Notes: a model not told the origin generated them from the sequence alone. A DNA stretch of 64,000 nucleotides from Bradyrhizobium sp. WBAH42 (GCF_024585265.1 NZ_CP036533.1:4535001-4599000); one strand, 5' to 3'; positions 8,974-17,094 are shown, counted from the stretch's first letter. Numbers and translations: made by a program.

Positions 8974-9478
8974 GTCGATCCTTGGCCATGGCGCGTTTCA
9001 TTTGATCGTCAATGCTCTCCCGGTCGCGAATCCAGGGGGTCTCTCTGGGGTCGCCTGGTCTAAGTACCAGAGGAGAATCCTTCCTGCGGCCGGTGCGTAT
9101 GAACTTGATGTGGCCGTCGAGAGCCCGCTTAAGCTCGTCCGAGATGCGCTGAAACGTCCACTGAATTCCCCTCAACCTTCGAACCTTGCTGAGTTCGATA
9201 AGTTCTGCGCGATGTGTCTTCGGCTTCTTGCAAAAGTTGTCAGCTTCATACTCTTCAATGCGCCCCACCACGCCTGTCGCCGATGTGGGAACGGAGAAGA
9301 AAGTTAGGTGTTCGCCGCTCGGACAGCGCTCCGCTATCATGGTGAAGAAAAGATAGAGACTGAGTTGCTCGCTGGCGTCTTGTCGAAAGTCCTCCAGCTC
9401 GCCGTCGTTCACTTTGAAGGCGACTACGGTGTTTTGAAATCCAAGGTTTTCGGTGCTTGAAGAGTACGAGACTTGCAT
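8960..9478 (-). CDS. Hypothetical protein, first gene of the polymerase-like operon
   Basis: Protein of 172 residues with no family I recognise. The N-terminal half is a plausible alpha/beta domain (LGFQNTVVAFKVNDGELEDF, then LYLFFTMIAERCPSGEHLTF). The C-terminus is strongly charged (DQMKRAMAKDRRGDA). The ATG at 9478 has TGAGGTC about 7 bases upstream on the minus strand. It overlaps the zinc-ribbon gene by 14 bases. A perfect 10-base inverted repeat lies 31 bases upstream of the start, a candidate operator for the operon. Confidence 0.7.
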   Translation of the reverse strand: MQVSYSSSTENLGFQNTVVAFKVNDGELEDFRQDASEQLSLYLFFTMIAERCPSGEHLTFFSVPTSATGVVGRIEEYEADNFCKKPKTHRAELIELSKVRRLRGIQWTFQRISDELKRALDGHIKFIRTGRRKDSPLVLRPGDPRETPWIRDRESIDDQMKRAMAKDRRGDA

Positions 9479-9508
9479 AATTCGACCTCATTATGGCCCG
9501 CTAAATTA

Positions 9509-9541
9509 TCTAATATTGAAGCCGCATTTTGCAATATTAGA
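9509..9541. promoter_or_regulatory. AT-rich perfect inverted repeat upstream of the three-gene operon
   Basis: TCTAATATTG (9509-9518) and CAATATTAGA (9532-9541) are exact reverse complements separated by 13 bases, between the end of the resolvase gene and the start of the leftward operon. The AT-rich arms, the spacing and the lack of a T run favour a repressor operator over a terminator. Confidence 0.55.
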
Positions 9542-9586
9542 GGGTCATAAAATGCCGACAATGTACTCAACAGATTGATATAACAG

Positions 9587-10330
9587 CTAGATTTCGTTGG
9601 TTTGCTCTGTTGACGTCTTGCTTAGGCGCTGCCGCATGCGGATGACTTGGGGCGCTGACCACGTGGTGTAGCCTCGCGCTGTTGGGATGCCGCGTGCGGT
9701 GAGGGCTTTGGCTATCGCAGAGGGCGATTGAGTGCCCGCGGCCTGAAGCTCCGCTAGCAGAGGTGCCAGGTCAGACGCTCGACGTTTGGCAAGCATCGCC
9801 TGGGCTTCTCTGCCCTTGGCTCTGGCCTTGCCGGACAGTGTGCCCCCACGATTGCCCCCGAGCCGTTGACCTCTAGCCTTTGCTGCGGCGAGCGCCGCCT
9901 TGGTACGTGAAGAGATTAGCCCAGCCTCTAGCTCGGCAACCGCTGCCATCTGTTGCAGCATGAACCGGCCTGTAGGTCCCTCGATCATTGGTAGGTCTGC
10001 AAACCGGACGTCAACACCTGCTTCAAGCAGTCGCGCGAGAAAGCCAACGGACCGCGTGAGGCGATCTACTTTAGCCACTACCAAAGCTGCTCGGTGCACC
10101 CGTGCCGCAGTGAGGGCTGCGTCCAGCGCCGGCCTGTTGCTACGTCTGCCGCTCTCCACCTCGGTAAATTCTGCAACGACCGTTGCCGGTCCTCCACCAA
10201 GGTAGTTCGCTACGGCAGCCCTTTGCGCTTCTATGCCCAACCCCGAAGCTCCCTGCTTGCGGGTGGATACACGGTAGTAGGCTACGAACTTTGCCTTCAT
10301 GGGGCTTCGATCCATCTTGAACTCACTCAT
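9587..10330 (-). CDS. Serine recombinase (small resolvase/invertase family)
   Basis: Protein of 247 residues. The catalytic Ser is in AYYRVSTRKQ (Ser22 from the first Met). Family motifs follow: GLGIEAQR, FTEVESGRR, LVVAKVDRLTRS with the conserved Asp-Arg pair, RFADLPMIEG and QQMAAVAELE. A C-terminal helix-turn-helix (SPSAIAKALTARGIPTARG) recognises DNA. Expected to resolve or invert DNA at a res-like site by a serine-DNA covalent intermediate. The first conserved residues begin at MKAKFVAYY, so the start may be up to ten codons downstream. Two palindromes just upstream (10342-10386) could be its binding sites. It may serve the island or be a transposon remnant. Confidence 0.9.
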   Translation of the reverse strand: MSEFKMDRSPMKAKFVAYYRVSTRKQGASGLGIEAQRAAVANYLGGGPATVVAEFTEVESGRRSNRPALDAALTAARVHRAALVVAKVDRLTRSVGFLARLLEAGVDVRFADLPMIEGPTGRFMLQQMAAVAELEAGLISSRTKAALAAAKARGQRLGGNRGGTLSGKARAKGREAQAMLAKRRASDLAPLLAELQAAGTQSPSAIAKALTARGIPTARGYTTWSAPQVIRMRQRLSKTSTEQTNEI

Positions 10331-10341
10331 GACAACTTAGC

Positions 10342-10386
10342 CAACGAGCGTTGCCACCATTGTTAGTGACGTTGGGAGCCTCCAAC
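10342..10386. promoter_or_regulatory. Two short palindromes upstream of the resolvase gene (possible res/operator)
   Basis: CAACG-AG-CGTTG (10342-10353) and GTTGG-GAGCCT-CCAAC (10371-10386) lie within 60 bases of the resolvase start. They share the CAAC/GTTG core in opposite arrangements. This matches the usual position of res subsites or an autoregulatory operator, but is not proven. Confidence 0.35.
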
Positions 10387-10928
10387 AAATCAAGATCAAT
10401 GCGGCTTATTGACTCACGCGCACCGGCATAATCGATCACGCACGCACGGCGATTGGCAGATGAGCAGCGGCTGCGTTCTTGCTTTGAACGAAGATTTCAA
10501 CTTTCCGAAGGGGGCACGGGGGGAACCGGCGAGTTGTTGCCACATGGTCACCTCTGAGATGCGGCACCCTTCCTGCAATGCCGGCCGGGCTTTCTGATTG
10601 CTTCTCGCATCTTCAGATCATCTAGGTCTGCGGAACGTCTGTGAAATCAGGGAATTCGTCCTCGACCGTTGGTTTGCAAAACCACAACTCAGCGACTGCA
10701 CGTGAGTCCATTGAATGACTTAGGCGGTTCGCGGGCGGCGTCAGAAGGCACTGAAGGGCACTCCCGGGGCATGGTGTCCGAGCCAGTTGCGGGCCACCTA
10801 TCGCGAATTTGAGAATTCCATTCTCCTCGGCTTCATTGGGATGGTGAGGCGCCCATCCTCCAGACTCTCCGTATCGCCAACGTGTCTGCAAGCGGCATTA
10901 TAGCCCTAAGGGCGGGAGGCCGTGGGGA
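10387..10928. other. Intergenic stretch, no convincing gene
   Basis: Open frames at 10409-10597 (+) and 10622-10891 (-) have no domain-like sequence and no clear ribosome binding site. No RNA gene was recognised. Confidence 0.4.
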
Positions 10929-10943
10929 GACTGCGTAGCAGTC
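10929..10943 (-). terminator. Small hairpin 3' of abiV-like gene
   Basis: GACTGC-GTA-GCAGTC is a perfect 6-base stem with a 3-base loop, 14 bases beyond the stop of the AbiV-type gene. No T run follows, so it is only a weak candidate for transcription termination or mRNA 3'-end protection. Confidence 0.3.
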
Positions 10944-10957
10944 GGGCATCGGATAAC

Positions 10958-11602
10958 CTACTCAAGCTTGCCTTCCTGCAGCTCCTTCATCGTCTTCCAT
11001 AAGTTCTCCTGAAACTTTCTGCCAGTGGTGTTCAGTCCCTTATGAAGCTGCCCAATCTGCTCGTAGGCAAGCGCCATCGCCCGATGCAGCCGGTCTTCGC
11101 CAGTCGCCATCACGATCGCCATTTCGGCGTCGCTGATATGCTGCTCTGCGTCGAGCAGCCGGATGCTAGTGGCCCACCTCATAGGTTCTAGGTTCTCGTC
11201 AACGTCGAGGTAGAAGCCGGTCATCTTCATGAAGTCGAGCGCGCCGCTATCGGCATAGAAGCTCATCAGGCCCCCGGCATGGTATCCGGCAACTGAAGCC
11301 CTACGCACCACCTCCGGGGTAATGTCCGCCACGTCGTCGGTCGCCGCAAACACACCCTTGGCAAACAGGTAAGCCCCGAGTATCCGCTGCTTTGGGATAT
11401 GCCCGGCTCGCAAATCCCTGGTAATGTCGCGGGTCAGGTAGCCACCCCGCTTCCATCTGACCAAGCAGGCTTTGCCGCTTTCCTCGATAGATAGAACGGA
11501 AAGCGACACCGCGGTTGGATACGAGCCATTCGCCGCGAGTAGCTTCGCATCGCTCAATAAACGTCGCGCGTTCGCGACTATCTCTTCGACAACCTCGTCC
11601 AT
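10958..11602 (-). CDS. AbiV family abortive infection protein
   Basis: Protein of 214 residues with the AbiV pattern: an N-terminal helical repeat (ARRLLSDAKLLAANGSYPTAVSLSVLSIEESGKA) in which residues S-LS-EE-GKA are characteristic. A middle LFAKGVF helix and a C-terminal helical bundle (DRLHRAMALAYEQIGQL) follow. The lactococcal AbiV founder blocks phage protein synthesis through the phage SaV protein; this homologue is expected to be a cytosolic phage-defence factor. It lies 12 bases after a small leftward gene, so the two may be an operon. It sits among other defence genes in the island. Confidence 0.82.
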   Translation of the reverse strand: MDEVVEEIVANARRLLSDAKLLAANGSYPTAVSLSVLSIEESGKACLVRWKRGGYLTRDITRDLRAGHIPKQRILGAYLFAKGVFAATDDVADITPEVVRRASVAGYHAGGLMSFYADSGALDFMKMTGFYLDVDENLEPMRWATSIRLLDAEQHISDAEMAIVMATGEDRLHRAMALAYEQIGQLHKGLNTTGRKFQENLWKTMKELQEGKLE

Positions 11603-11614
11603 GCACCTGGTATA

Positions 11615-11848
11615 TCAGGTAACGATGCTCTCGGCATCTCGCTTCTCCGGCTTCTTTGCAGAGAGGGCTGCCCGCGCCTGCAATGTCTTCCAAAGTTCTC
11701 TTTTACCGCCGCACTTCCTCTTGGCTGGCGAGGAGGGCGCGGCCAGCTTCTCTACGAGTGATGTAGGTAGCGTTGATAGCCGGGGGCCTTTGGGAAGCCT
11801 TTGAAACTCGGAAAGATAGGTTTGGGCAACCTTCACAGCTTCCGCCAT
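11615..11848 (-). CDS. Small basic hypothetical protein upstream of abiV-like gene
   Basis: Protein of 77 residues beginning MAEAVKVAQTYLSEFQRLPK, rich in Lys, Ala and Pro with a basic middle (SPAKRKCGGKRELWKTLQ). No family was recognised. It ends 12 bases before the AbiV-type gene on the same strand, and the reading frame is protein-like. It could be an antitoxin-like or regulatory partner, but nothing in the sequence proves that. Confidence 0.5.
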   Translation of the reverse strand: MAEAVKVAQTYLSEFQRLPKGPRLSTLPTSLVEKLAAPSSPAKRKCGGKRELWKTLQARAALSAKKPEKRDAESIVT

Positions 11849-11878
11849 CTAGGCGGCACTCTCAATCTGGAGGCTTGA

Positions 11879-12220
11879 AAGAGCAATTCCTACGCGGCTG
11901 CCTTCAAACTGTTTGCTGCGAAGAGTTTGAACCTGAAGCCTCGACTGGACGAAACAAAGAGCCGGGACGGGATCACGGACGCCCAATGCACAGCCCTTCG
12001 GCGATTGTGGGATCATCGGAATAATGTGCATATCAAGTTCTTAGAAAACAGCGAGTTAGACCTCTACAAGTCCGAACACATTAACGAGCCTTATGCGGGC
12101 TTACTTGCTCTAATGAAGAACGCGAAGGAATGGAACGCAGCGGGACGGCGTCTCAGCGGAGGTTCTTCCCAAAATGGAAGCTCTGTTGCTCCACGGCAGA
12201 GAAATCGTGAACGAATCTAG
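11879..12220 (+). pseudogene. 5'-truncated gene remnant with a HEPN-like tail
   Basis: After a TGA at 11876 one frame reads as clear protein (SYAAAFKLFAAKSLNL, then TALRRLWDHRNNVHIKFL, then YAGLLALMKNAKEW) up to about 12150. Then it becomes the antisense shadow of the next gene. There is no good start codon or ribosome binding site at its head; a TTG at 11927 is the only candidate. The pattern L-x-D/H-x-RNNVH-x6-L is typical of C-terminal helices of HEPN-type proteins. I read it as the 3' end of a gene whose front was lost during island rearrangement. Confidence 0.4.
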
Positions 12221-12875
12221 CATCTCCCATGGCCGTTAGAAGAGTTTGATCGCAGCACGCCTCGACTTCAGCGTTATGAAAGCGACTCTTTCTCGCCCAG
12301 AAATCTGGGTAGTACATCTTGGCAATGATCATCGCGAAGGCCTTGGGTCCAAGTAGTATTGTAGATGGCCACCGGTTTTGATCATGTCGGCCGATATGGA
12401 AGTGGGCCGAAGGATGGGCCATCTCTCGATATTGTGCCGGAGCGCTCTCGAACCGAATGCACGGCACAGCGCCAATGTAAGGCATTTCCGCGATCAAATT
12501 GCTGGCCTCTTCGTGATCTATAAGACCATCATCTTCTTGGGCCTCCCATTGTCTAACGCGTTCCACCGCGTTCGGGGAGCCGCTAACCCACGGATTCGGA
12601 AAAAATGCCAACCTCCACGTTACATCATTGTCTCTGCTGAACTGAAAGTACGCGTAATCGAATAGCAGAATATTGTAGTGAGATCGACTAAGACCAGTTC
12701 GGTAGATGGCGTCGTAAGTCGCATCCGAATCCAGCGCGACGTCTCGGAAGATTTCGTCAACCGGCAGAGACCAATCGGAGCTGATGAGGCGTTCTAGCCC
12801 AAGCGATTTAAAGATTTGCCACGCCGCCCGTATCTCCGACGCAAATTCACGATCGTCCATTGCGTCCTCGATCAA
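12153..12875 (-). CDS. DUF2290-like protein paired with a helicase
   Basis: Protein of 240 residues (235 from the ATG at 12860). The central YAYFQFSRDNDVTWRLAFFPNPWV, the IPYIGAVPCIRF-like strand and HPSAHFHIGRHDQNRWPS fit what I remember of the DUF2290 family (YPNP and HP-x-H-x-H-G motifs). That family has no established function. It overlaps the 3' end of the helicase gene by 14-29 bases on the same strand, so the two form a coupled pair. The conserved His cluster could be a metal or catalytic site; this is inference. Confidence 0.65.
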   Translation of the reverse strand: MIEDAMDDREFASEIRAAWQIFKSLGLERLISSDWSLPVDEIFRDVALDSDATYDAIYRTGLSRSHYNILLFDYAYFQFSRDNDVTWRLAFFPNPWVSGSPNAVERVRQWEAQEDDGLIDHEEASNLIAEMPYIGAVPCIRFESAPAQYREMAHPSAHFHIGRHDQNRWPSTILLGPKAFAMIIAKMYYPDFWARKSRFHNAEVEACCDQTLLTAMGDARFVHDFSAVEQQSFHFGKNLR

Positions 12876-14970
12876 GAAATACTTGCCTGAGGTCGTCGTC
12901 CGAAAGGCCCCAGGTGTCCTTTAGTCGCTCCACCTCTTCACGCGCTCGCTGAATTCTAGCGTCCTTCTCAGACAAGTCGCGTTGTATCAGTTCGATCGCA
13001 GCCGGATCGGGCATCACAAATTGCATGGTGGGTGAAAGCGAAAGCGCTTTGTTGATTTCTGTATGCAGAGCATCGAAAGTCGGTCGGATACCCGAGATGC
13101 GAAGCCAACCTTTGGTGCGAGTGAATGCAGTGAACAGCCGATTTCGACCTGAGCGCGAATGCAGCGTCACGGCGTCGCAGCCAAAGACTGCAACCACGGC
13201 TGCTTCATTTCCTTTCGCCTTGTAGACAGTGCTTAGCGTGCATTTTCCCTCTATCAGGAAAGCCGGCTCGCTGTACCGGTCAGCGCTCATGTTGTTCGAT
13301 GCAATGCCGCGTTCTGCAAGGGCTTCAGCGAGTTTGGATAAGTATAACTTCGCAGCCCTGTCGTCGATGGCGATGGCCATCATGTCTTCGGGCAGCAGGC
13401 CGCCTCTAATAAAGTTTGCGAATTCGTTGGCGCAATAGGCGACTTCCTCGTTCACGTTTGCAAACGCCTTCACCTCGACTAACGGGAGAGCGGCCGGCGT
13501 ATGCAATTGCGTGGGGCTGTTGTGCTCGGGCCGCTCAATCACGATGTCTTGGCCGGGCCGCATGTTGCCTTTCTTTACGTCGTAGCCAACGTCTTCCCAA
13601 TGGGCCTTGTCTTGAAGCATCTGGACAGGCTGCCCATAGATTCCGAAGCCAGCAGCGTGGGCTAACACAAGCACGCTGCGTTGATTCCGGTAGCACTTCG
13701 GTAGAACGAAATCGTTTGTCTCGGCATAGGCAGGAAGGGATCGCTCTAGATCAATGCGCGCTTCCCCGTCATCGTCGGTTCCAAACAGCTCAGTGGGCGT
13801 TCTGACTTTGACGTCAAATATGTTCTGAAGCTCGTCATAGGCCCATACTATCTGCTTCTCGTCTCTATTGCCTTTCGCAAGATGAAAGCAAAGTTCATAG
13901 AAGCTGCTAGGAAAATCCTGACCTTCGTCGATCAGGATCAAATCATAGAACTGCTCGATAGTTGCTGAATCGAGTAGCGTGCGGCATGCATAGTCAAATG
14001 CGCTTTGTCCTTTTGCAGACGCTTGCGCGGCGATGGTGTATGTGATTGGGCTAATGCCGGCTCGAAGGCTTGCTTGCCTGTGAACACCGGGAAGGTCCTT
14101 TCGTCCCCAGCCGTGATGGATATGAATTCTCTTCCAATCGGGCTCACCTTCGCCAAAGTGCCGATGGAATCTCGTTACAAGTCGCGTCAGGTGATCTTTT
14201 AAGGCCCTGGTATAGTAAGTGATGAGAATATTGGCCTGTGGGTTATCAAGATGCGCCAACGCGGCCTTCATCGCAAGAATAACAGTCTTGCCCGAGCCTG
14301 CTAGGCCGCGGATTCTTTCGGGGCCCCCGAGCGTAGACAATGCGACATGTCTTTGTCGTTGGTCGAAGCTTGCGATTTCGTCTTCAAGTGCGCTCAGCGC
14401 CTGGGCAGCTTGCTGAGACTGTGGGTCTGCAACAACGCGCCGGTTTGGCCTAACGAGCGCCTTTGCGCCTTCTAGAATGGAGCGGACCTCGGTGTATTCG
14501 ACGTCAGAAAGCTGAACAGGGCCGGGCTCTGCTAGAAATCGAACTAAAGAGTTTTCGGAATCAAATGTGTCCACATCCGTTGGTGCTGCCGGATTGAAGC
14601 CGGGTGCGAAGATCGCCGGAACCACTGCGACTTTTAGTTGTCTGCCCCGCGTTCGTAGGACCGGACTTCGCATCAGTTGCGACATAGCGGTCGCGGTTGC
14701 CTGAGAAATACTCTCCGTCGCCTCTAGGACCTGCTTCTGGGTAGCCGATGGCAATACGCGGACAAAGGTGACGCCAGTGTTCGGCGTAATGATCGCCAGA
14801 TCGACGTAATGCCGGTTGGCGTCATAATCAGTAAACTTTGGCCAGCCATAGTACATGATGCCGCCAGCCAAGCCGAGCGCATCGGACTCGCCGCGTAGTC
14901 GGGTTATAAGATGTTGGGTCGCTCCATTTGGAGTGCGGCTTACGCGAGCCGGAATGAATTCTATTGGCAT
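12847..14970 (-). CDS. SF1 (UvrD/Rep-like) DNA helicase, probable defence component
   Basis: Protein of 707 residues. The N-terminal 190 residues include YVDLAIITPNTGVTFVRV and RQLKVAVVPAIFAP, resembling a degenerate nuclease-related (NERD-like) fold without an obvious catalytic Lys. The helicase core follows: Q-like FDQRQRHVAL, Walker A GLAGSGKT near residue 223, Walker B LILIDEGQDF near 345, KCYRNQR (motif IV) near 435 and VYKAKGNEAAVV (motif V) near 595. LFTAFTRTKGWLRISG (motif VI) comes near 625. The C-terminus is a charged coiled coil (DARIQRAREEVERLKD). It is the first gene of a two-gene unit with the DUF2290-like gene. Likely acts on phage or foreign DNA with ATP, as many island helicases do. 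Confidence 0.85.
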   Translation of the reverse strand: MPIEFIPARVSRTPNGATQHLITRLRGESDALGLAGGIMYYGWPKFTDYDANRHYVDLAIITPNTGVTFVRVLPSATQKQVLEATESISQATATAMSQLMRSPVLRTRGRQLKVAVVPAIFAPGFNPAAPTDVDTFDSENSLVRFLAEPGPVQLSDVEYTEVRSILEGAKALVRPNRRVVADPQSQQAAQALSALEDEIASFDQRQRHVALSTLGGPERIRGLAGSGKTVILAMKAALAHLDNPQANILITYYTRALKDHLTRLVTRFHRHFGEGEPDWKRIHIHHGWGRKDLPGVHRQASLRAGISPITYTIAAQASAKGQSAFDYACRTLLDSATIEQFYDLILIDEGQDFPSSFYELCFHLAKGNRDEKQIVWAYDELQNIFDVKVRTPTELFGTDDDGEARIDLERSLPAYAETNDFVLPKCYRNQRSVLVLAHAAGFGIYGQPVQMLQDKAHWEDVGYDVKKGNMRPGQDIVIERPEHNSPTQLHTPAALPLVEVKAFANVNEEVAYCANEFANFIRGGLLPEDMMAIAIDDRAAKLYLSKLAEALAERGIASNNMSADRYSEPAFLIEGKCTLSTVYKAKGNEAAVVAVFGCDAVTLHSRSGRNRLFTAFTRTKGWLRISGIRPTFDALHTEINKALSLSPTMQFVMPDPAAIELIQRDLSEKDARIQRAREEVERLKDTWGLSDDDLRQVFLDRGRNGRS

Positions 14971-15072
14971 TGAGCCTCCAAGGAACGCCGCCTCTTGATG
15001 GGGCGACCGCGAGCCCGATTTGACTCGGCAAAATGCTGAGCGCCCGGGCCCGATCGGCCTAAGGCCCGGACA

Positions 15073-16461
15073 CTAGGAAGCTGGCAGCTTAACAGATTCT
15101 ACGCACGCTTTCTTTAGGCGCTTTAACTGGGCGTTCGAATAAAGTCCAAAGGTGATTCCCACCTCGCTTTCATGGCCCATAATGTCGGCAACAACGTTCT
15201 CCCGGTGTCCGGCATCTTCAGCCTTCGTAGCAAACCAGCGCCTAAAGCTATGGAAATTTACCTTCGAGCGTCTCGCACCGGGCCTCTTGTCGTGTACGCC
15301 TAGCTTCTTGCGATAGTAGGTGAACCTCTTCGAGAGAGCCATGGTCCGGTTACCGTCCCAGCCGGTGTCTTGAAAGTCGGGAAATAGATAGGCGGACGCA
15401 TCGCGTCTGCCCATTAGCTTTGCTATCTGCGGCCGCAACGTTGAATGGATCGGTATGGTGCGAACCCCAGCGGCAGACTTGCTGCGAGTGACGCTAAAGG
15501 TGTCATCGCGACAATCACCGACGCGCAGCTGTCCGATCTCATCAAGGCGCATTCCCGACAAGGCTGAAATCCTCATAACGTCGGCCATGTCGGAATCTGC
15601 CGGGCCTGCGAGAAGGATGCGAATCTCGTCATCCGTAAATGGACGTTCGGGGCCCATCGGGCCGTCCGGGGCGATCCGGTGTGACTTGGCCTTGGGTAGC
15701 GACTTGCGCATCCACGGGTTCGACTTCACGCCGAAGCTCTTCTCTAGCCACGTCCAATATTGTCGCAAGGCGGATAGCTTCTTGTTGGCCGTCTTGAAGT
15801 GCACGCCAGCCTTGACGAAGGCCTCATCACGGAAATCGGCGGCAACCCGATCGGTCGTGGTCTCGATGAAGAAACCTTGGCTGGCCGTTCTGCACCAATC
15901 CTTGAACTGCGCTAGTGCCGTGCGGGCGTCGGCCTTGGTGCGCTCGCTATAGGTGGAGGCCGCAAGCCACCGTTCGATGTAGAGGCCGACAGGGGTCACC
16001 TTTGCGGACGCTAGTTGGACGAATTGAGAGGCCTGCTTGGTGGCCGCCCGGGGCTCTGCAAAAGGCTCGTAGTCGTCCCGGGTCCCGCCAGTTGCCAGAT
16101 CGATTTCTTCGGCCCGGTCCGTGATCTGATACATGAGGTCATTGCGCCGCGCCGCATCGGCCCGGACGAATTCCTCCCGGAGGGCCATGGCCTCCAGGAG
16201 AAGCGGGTCTTGATCCTCGGGGCCGGGCGTCCGGTGTTTGGCGATTTCGGACTTCAGATCCGCGACGGCGTTCCAGCGAGCTATACGGGCCACCCGGAGG
16301 TCCGTGGTCTCTAGGGACTTCAGGAGCCGCTTCTTGCCGACGGCCCGCCGTAGCGTCCGAGGGACCTCAGCGACGGCATACCAAGTCGTTCCTTCGCCCC
16401 GGGGCTGCGTCAGGTAGCGCCGATCACCGCCACCTTTTTCCGCTCGCAAATTAACGTTCAC
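15073..16461 (-). CDS. int: Tyrosine recombinase / integrase at the island edge
   Basis: Protein of 462 residues. The N-terminus (RYLTQPRGEGTTWYAVAEVP, KSLETTDLRVARIAR) resembles the DUF6538-type arm-binding domain. A SAM-like core-binding domain is at about 170-265 (IERWLAASTYSERTKADAR). The catalytic domain carries Arg in LSGMRLDEIGQL, His and Arg in FHSFRRWFATKAEDAG, His in IMGHESEVG and the nucleophilic Tyr in FGLYSNAQL, so it looks active. It is the last gene of the low-GC segment, with core-like genes beginning at 16.7 kb, so it marks the right end of an integrated element. No tRNA target is visible beside it. Confidence 0.93.
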   Translation of the reverse strand: MNVNLRAEKGGGDRRYLTQPRGEGTTWYAVAEVPRTLRRAVGKKRLLKSLETTDLRVARIARWNAVADLKSEIAKHRTPGPEDQDPLLLEAMALREEFVRADAARRNDLMYQITDRAEEIDLATGGTRDDYEPFAEPRAATKQASQFVQLASAKVTPVGLYIERWLAASTYSERTKADARTALAQFKDWCRTASQGFFIETTTDRVAADFRDEAFVKAGVHFKTANKKLSALRQYWTWLEKSFGVKSNPWMRKSLPKAKSHRIAPDGPMGPERPFTDDEIRILLAGPADSDMADVMRISALSGMRLDEIGQLRVGDCRDDTFSVTRSKSAAGVRTIPIHSTLRPQIAKLMGRRDASAYLFPDFQDTGWDGNRTMALSKRFTYYRKKLGVHDKRPGARRSKVNFHSFRRWFATKAEDAGHRENVVADIMGHESEVGITFGLYSNAQLKRLKKACVESVKLPAS

Positions 16462-16731
16462 TAGCCTGTTCCTAGCGGTGCCCCCAACGGGTCGCCCCCA
16501 ACGCAGGCATTGATATAGAGCTAATTTCGCAGTATTTCTAGGCCTCCTGACGCACTCGCGTAGGGTCCAGGTTCCCCAGCCAGCTCCGGGCGGTTTTAGA
16601 GGACATGATTCCGAAGCGCTCCGGCGTAGACAGTCACGCGGCGGTTTGCCTCACCTGACATTCGCATGTCCAAGTCGGATCGCGGCACGCTCCATCGTCC
16701 TTGGGCTGGACAACCCAAGGAGATCCGCAAA
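16462..16731. other. Island-chromosome junction region with a 22-codon leftward ORF
   Basis: This is the gap between the integrase and the first core gene, so the right attachment site should be here. A short leftward frame (16538-16606, ATG to TAG) encodes 22 residues beginning MSSKTARSWLGNLDPTRV. It could be a leader peptide of the integrase, or the 3' end of a chromosomal gene used as integration target. No tRNA cloverleaf could be built. Confidence 0.35.
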
Positions 16732-17094
16732 ATGCCCTATGTCGATGGTTTCATTCTCGCCGTGCCGAAGGACAACATCGAGGCCTACAAGGCGCTGGCG
16801 ACGACCGCCTGCGCGATCTGGATGGAGCACGGCGCGCTCGACTATGTCGAATGTATCGGTGACGACGTTCCCTATGGCGAGCTCACCTCGTTTCCGCGCG
16901 CGGTGATGGCGAAGGAAGACGAGATCGTGGTGTTCGCCTGGATCGTTTATCGGGACCGGGAGAGCCGCGATGCCGTCAACAAGAAGGTGATGGCGGATCC
17001 GCGGCTAAAAATGGAAGGCATGCCCTTTGACGGCAAGCGCATGATCTATGGCGGCTTCACGACGCTGCTGCGGGCGGGCGACATCGCGACGTAA
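16732..17094 (+). CDS. DUF1428 family protein
   Basis: Protein of 120 residues with the full DUF1428 pattern (MPYVDGFILAVPKDNIEAYK, WMEHGALDYVECIGDD, VVFAWIVYRDRESRDAVN, MPFDGKRMIYGGF). The family, which includes E. coli YbaA, has a ferredoxin-like dimeric alpha/beta-barrel fold and no firmly known role. A longer frame from 16666 lacks conserved sequence; ATG 16732 begins exactly at the family N-terminus. First core-type gene after the island. Confidence 0.92.
   Translation: MPYVDGFILAVPKDNIEAYKALATTACAIWMEHGALDYVECIGDDVPYGELTSFPRAVMAKEDEIVVFAWIVYRDRESRDAVNKKVMADPRLKMEGMPFDGKRMIYGGFTTLLRAGDIAT

Noticed and set aside
10409..10891. Short frames of 62 and 89 codons between the resolvase and abiV
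   Set aside because: No protein-like pattern or start signals; left as an intergenic stretch.
16462..16731. Possible tRNA as integration target
   Set aside because: GGTTCCCC-like sequence looked like a T arm, but no acceptor, D or anticodon stems could be paired.
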